Shown piece by piece: positions 6,318 to 7,123 of a stretch of DNA of 7,123 bases. How positions within the stretch are numbered: the first letter of the stretch is position 1; each line of letters opens with the position of its first letter. Below the pieces are notes generated by a model. It saw only the letters and a program-made list of their open reading frames with translations, was not told the origin of the DNA and searched no databases. Source of the DNA: Pseudomonadota bacterium (lineage in GTDB: Bacteria; Pseudomonadota; Alphaproteobacteria; Rhizobiales; Rhizobiaceae); assembly GCA_023387715.1 (NCBI GenBank), contig JAEWHQ010000335.1, positions 1 to 7,123 of the forward strand. Reading direction: 5' to 3'. The position numbers and the translations under genes are program-made.

Positions 6318-7123
6318 TCAGTCCTGATAGCGCTGGAAAACCAGCGTCGCGTTCGTGCCGCCAAACCCGAACGAGTTGGACAGGACCGTATTTATTTCAG
6401 CATTATCAATACGCTTACGCACAATCGGCATATCGGCAAAAGCAGGATCGATTTCTTCAATATGTGCGCTCTCGCAGATGAAGTTATTCTGCATCATCAG
6501 CAGCGAGTAAATGGCTTCCTGAACGCCGGTTGCGCCCAGTGAGTGACCGGTCAGGGATTTGGTTGCAGCAATCGGCGGGCAATTGTCGCCGGAGCCGAAA
6601 ATCTTGCGGATCGATTCAATTTCCGGTGCGTCACCGGCAGGGGTCGATGTCGCATGCGGGTTGATATAGTCGATTTTGCCTTTGACGGTGGAAAGCGCCA
6701 TCTGCATGCAGCGCAATGCGCCTTCGCCGGATGGGGCAACCATGTCGTAACCGTCAGATGTCGCACCATAGCCAACCACTTCGCCGTAAATTTTGGCGCC
6801 GCGTGCAAGGGCGGTTTCGAGGTCTTCCAGCACCAGCACACCGGCACCACCGGCAATCACAAAACCATCGCGGTTTTTGTCATAGGCACGTGATGCTGTG
6901 GACGGGGTGTCGTTATATTTTGAAGACATGGCGCCCATGGCGTCAAACAACACCGACAATGTCCAGTCGAGGTCTTCACAGCCACCGGCAAACATACGAT
7001 CCTGCTTGCCGTACTGGATCATCTCAACCGCATTGCCGATGCAATGGTTGGAAGTCGCACAGGCAGAAGAAATCGAATAATTGATGCCTTTGATTTTGAA
7101 GAAGGTCGCCAAAGTGGCGGAAG
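6318..7123 (-). CDS. fabB: Beta-ketoacyl-ACP synthase I (FabB), 5' end cut off by the window
   Basis: FabB condenses malonyl-ACP with a growing acyl-ACP and is the synthase needed for unsaturated fatty acids after FabA isomerisation. The frame is open to the right edge ([12 protein letters not shown]...), so the TTG at 7110-7112 is internal; 267 codons and the TGA stop are visible, roughly the C-terminal two thirds of a protein of about 405 residues. All three catalytic residues are present: Cys in SSACATS (7059-7061), His in [11 protein letters not shown] (6654-6656) and His in [12 protein letters not shown] (6543-6545), with the conserved Lys at 6558-6560. The glycine-rich C-terminal [14 protein letters not shown] is intact. 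The wording [23 protein letters not shown] fits FabB rather than FabF. The stop overlaps the approach to the fabI ribosome-binding site, 12 nt before fabI. In related genomes fabA normally lies just upstream of fabB, which would be beyond the right edge. Confidence 0.96.
   Translation of the reverse strand, partial: SATLATFFKIKGINYSISSACATSNHCIGNAVEMIQYGKQDRMFAGGCEDLDWTLSVLFDAMGAMSSKYNDTPSTASRAYDKNRDGFVIAGGAGVLVLEDLETALARGAKIYGEVVGYGATSDGYDMVAPSGEGALRCMQMALSTVKGKIDYINPHATSTPAGDAPEIESIRKIFGSGDNCPPIAATKSLTGHSLGATGVQEAIYSLLMMQNNFICESAHIEEIDPAFADMPIVRKRIDNAEINTVLSNSFGFGGTNATLVFQRYQD

Noticed and set aside
7110..7112. TTG as the start of the fabB frame
   Set aside because: The frame continues to the window edge and a start here would lose the N-terminal third of the synthase.

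Overview
The window is ordinary chromosomal housekeeping DNA, apparently from an alphaproteobacterium of the Rhizobiales. The closest likeness I can recall is to the Brucella/Ochrobactrum/Pseudochrobactrum group. The reasons are the gene order rbfA-truB-rpsO-pnp followed by an rsmC-like methyltransferase, with fabB-fabI on the opposite strand, and the Brucella-like wording of PNPase, RbfA and FabB. The base composition looks more moderate than in most Rhizobiales. The genus is an inference from memory, not from a search.

Left part (1-2169): the 3' end of rbfA (ribosome maturation) is followed 2 nt later by truB (tRNA U55 pseudouridine synthase). These two look like the tail of a translation operon of the nusA-infB type, closed by a hairpin terminator. 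After a 270-nt gap with a structured leader comes rpsO (ribosomal protein S15). The 217-nt rpsO-pnp gap is packed with hairpins: two mutually exclusive structures just after rpsO, then a long imperfect hairpin of about 76 nt in the pnp leader.

Middle (2170-5413): pnp encodes a full-length polynucleotide phosphorylase and ends at a textbook terminator. Thirty-odd bases later begins an RsmC-type 16S rRNA guanine-N2 methyltransferase. Together the plus-strand genes cover ribosome assembly, tRNA/rRNA modification and RNA turnover.

Right part (5414-7123): a perfect 15-bp stem with T/A flanks on both sides separates rsmC from the convergent minus-strand pair fabB-fabI. These are fatty acid synthesis enzymes: elongating ketoacyl-ACP synthase I and NADH-dependent enoyl-ACP reductase. 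The pair is tightly spaced and surely co-transcribed. fabB runs off the right edge.

I see no mobile element, CRISPR array, phage gene or novel protein system. The non-obvious content is in the RNA structures around rpsO and pnp, which suggest post-transcriptional control resembling, but not obviously homologous to, the S15 and PNPase autoregulation known in E. coli.
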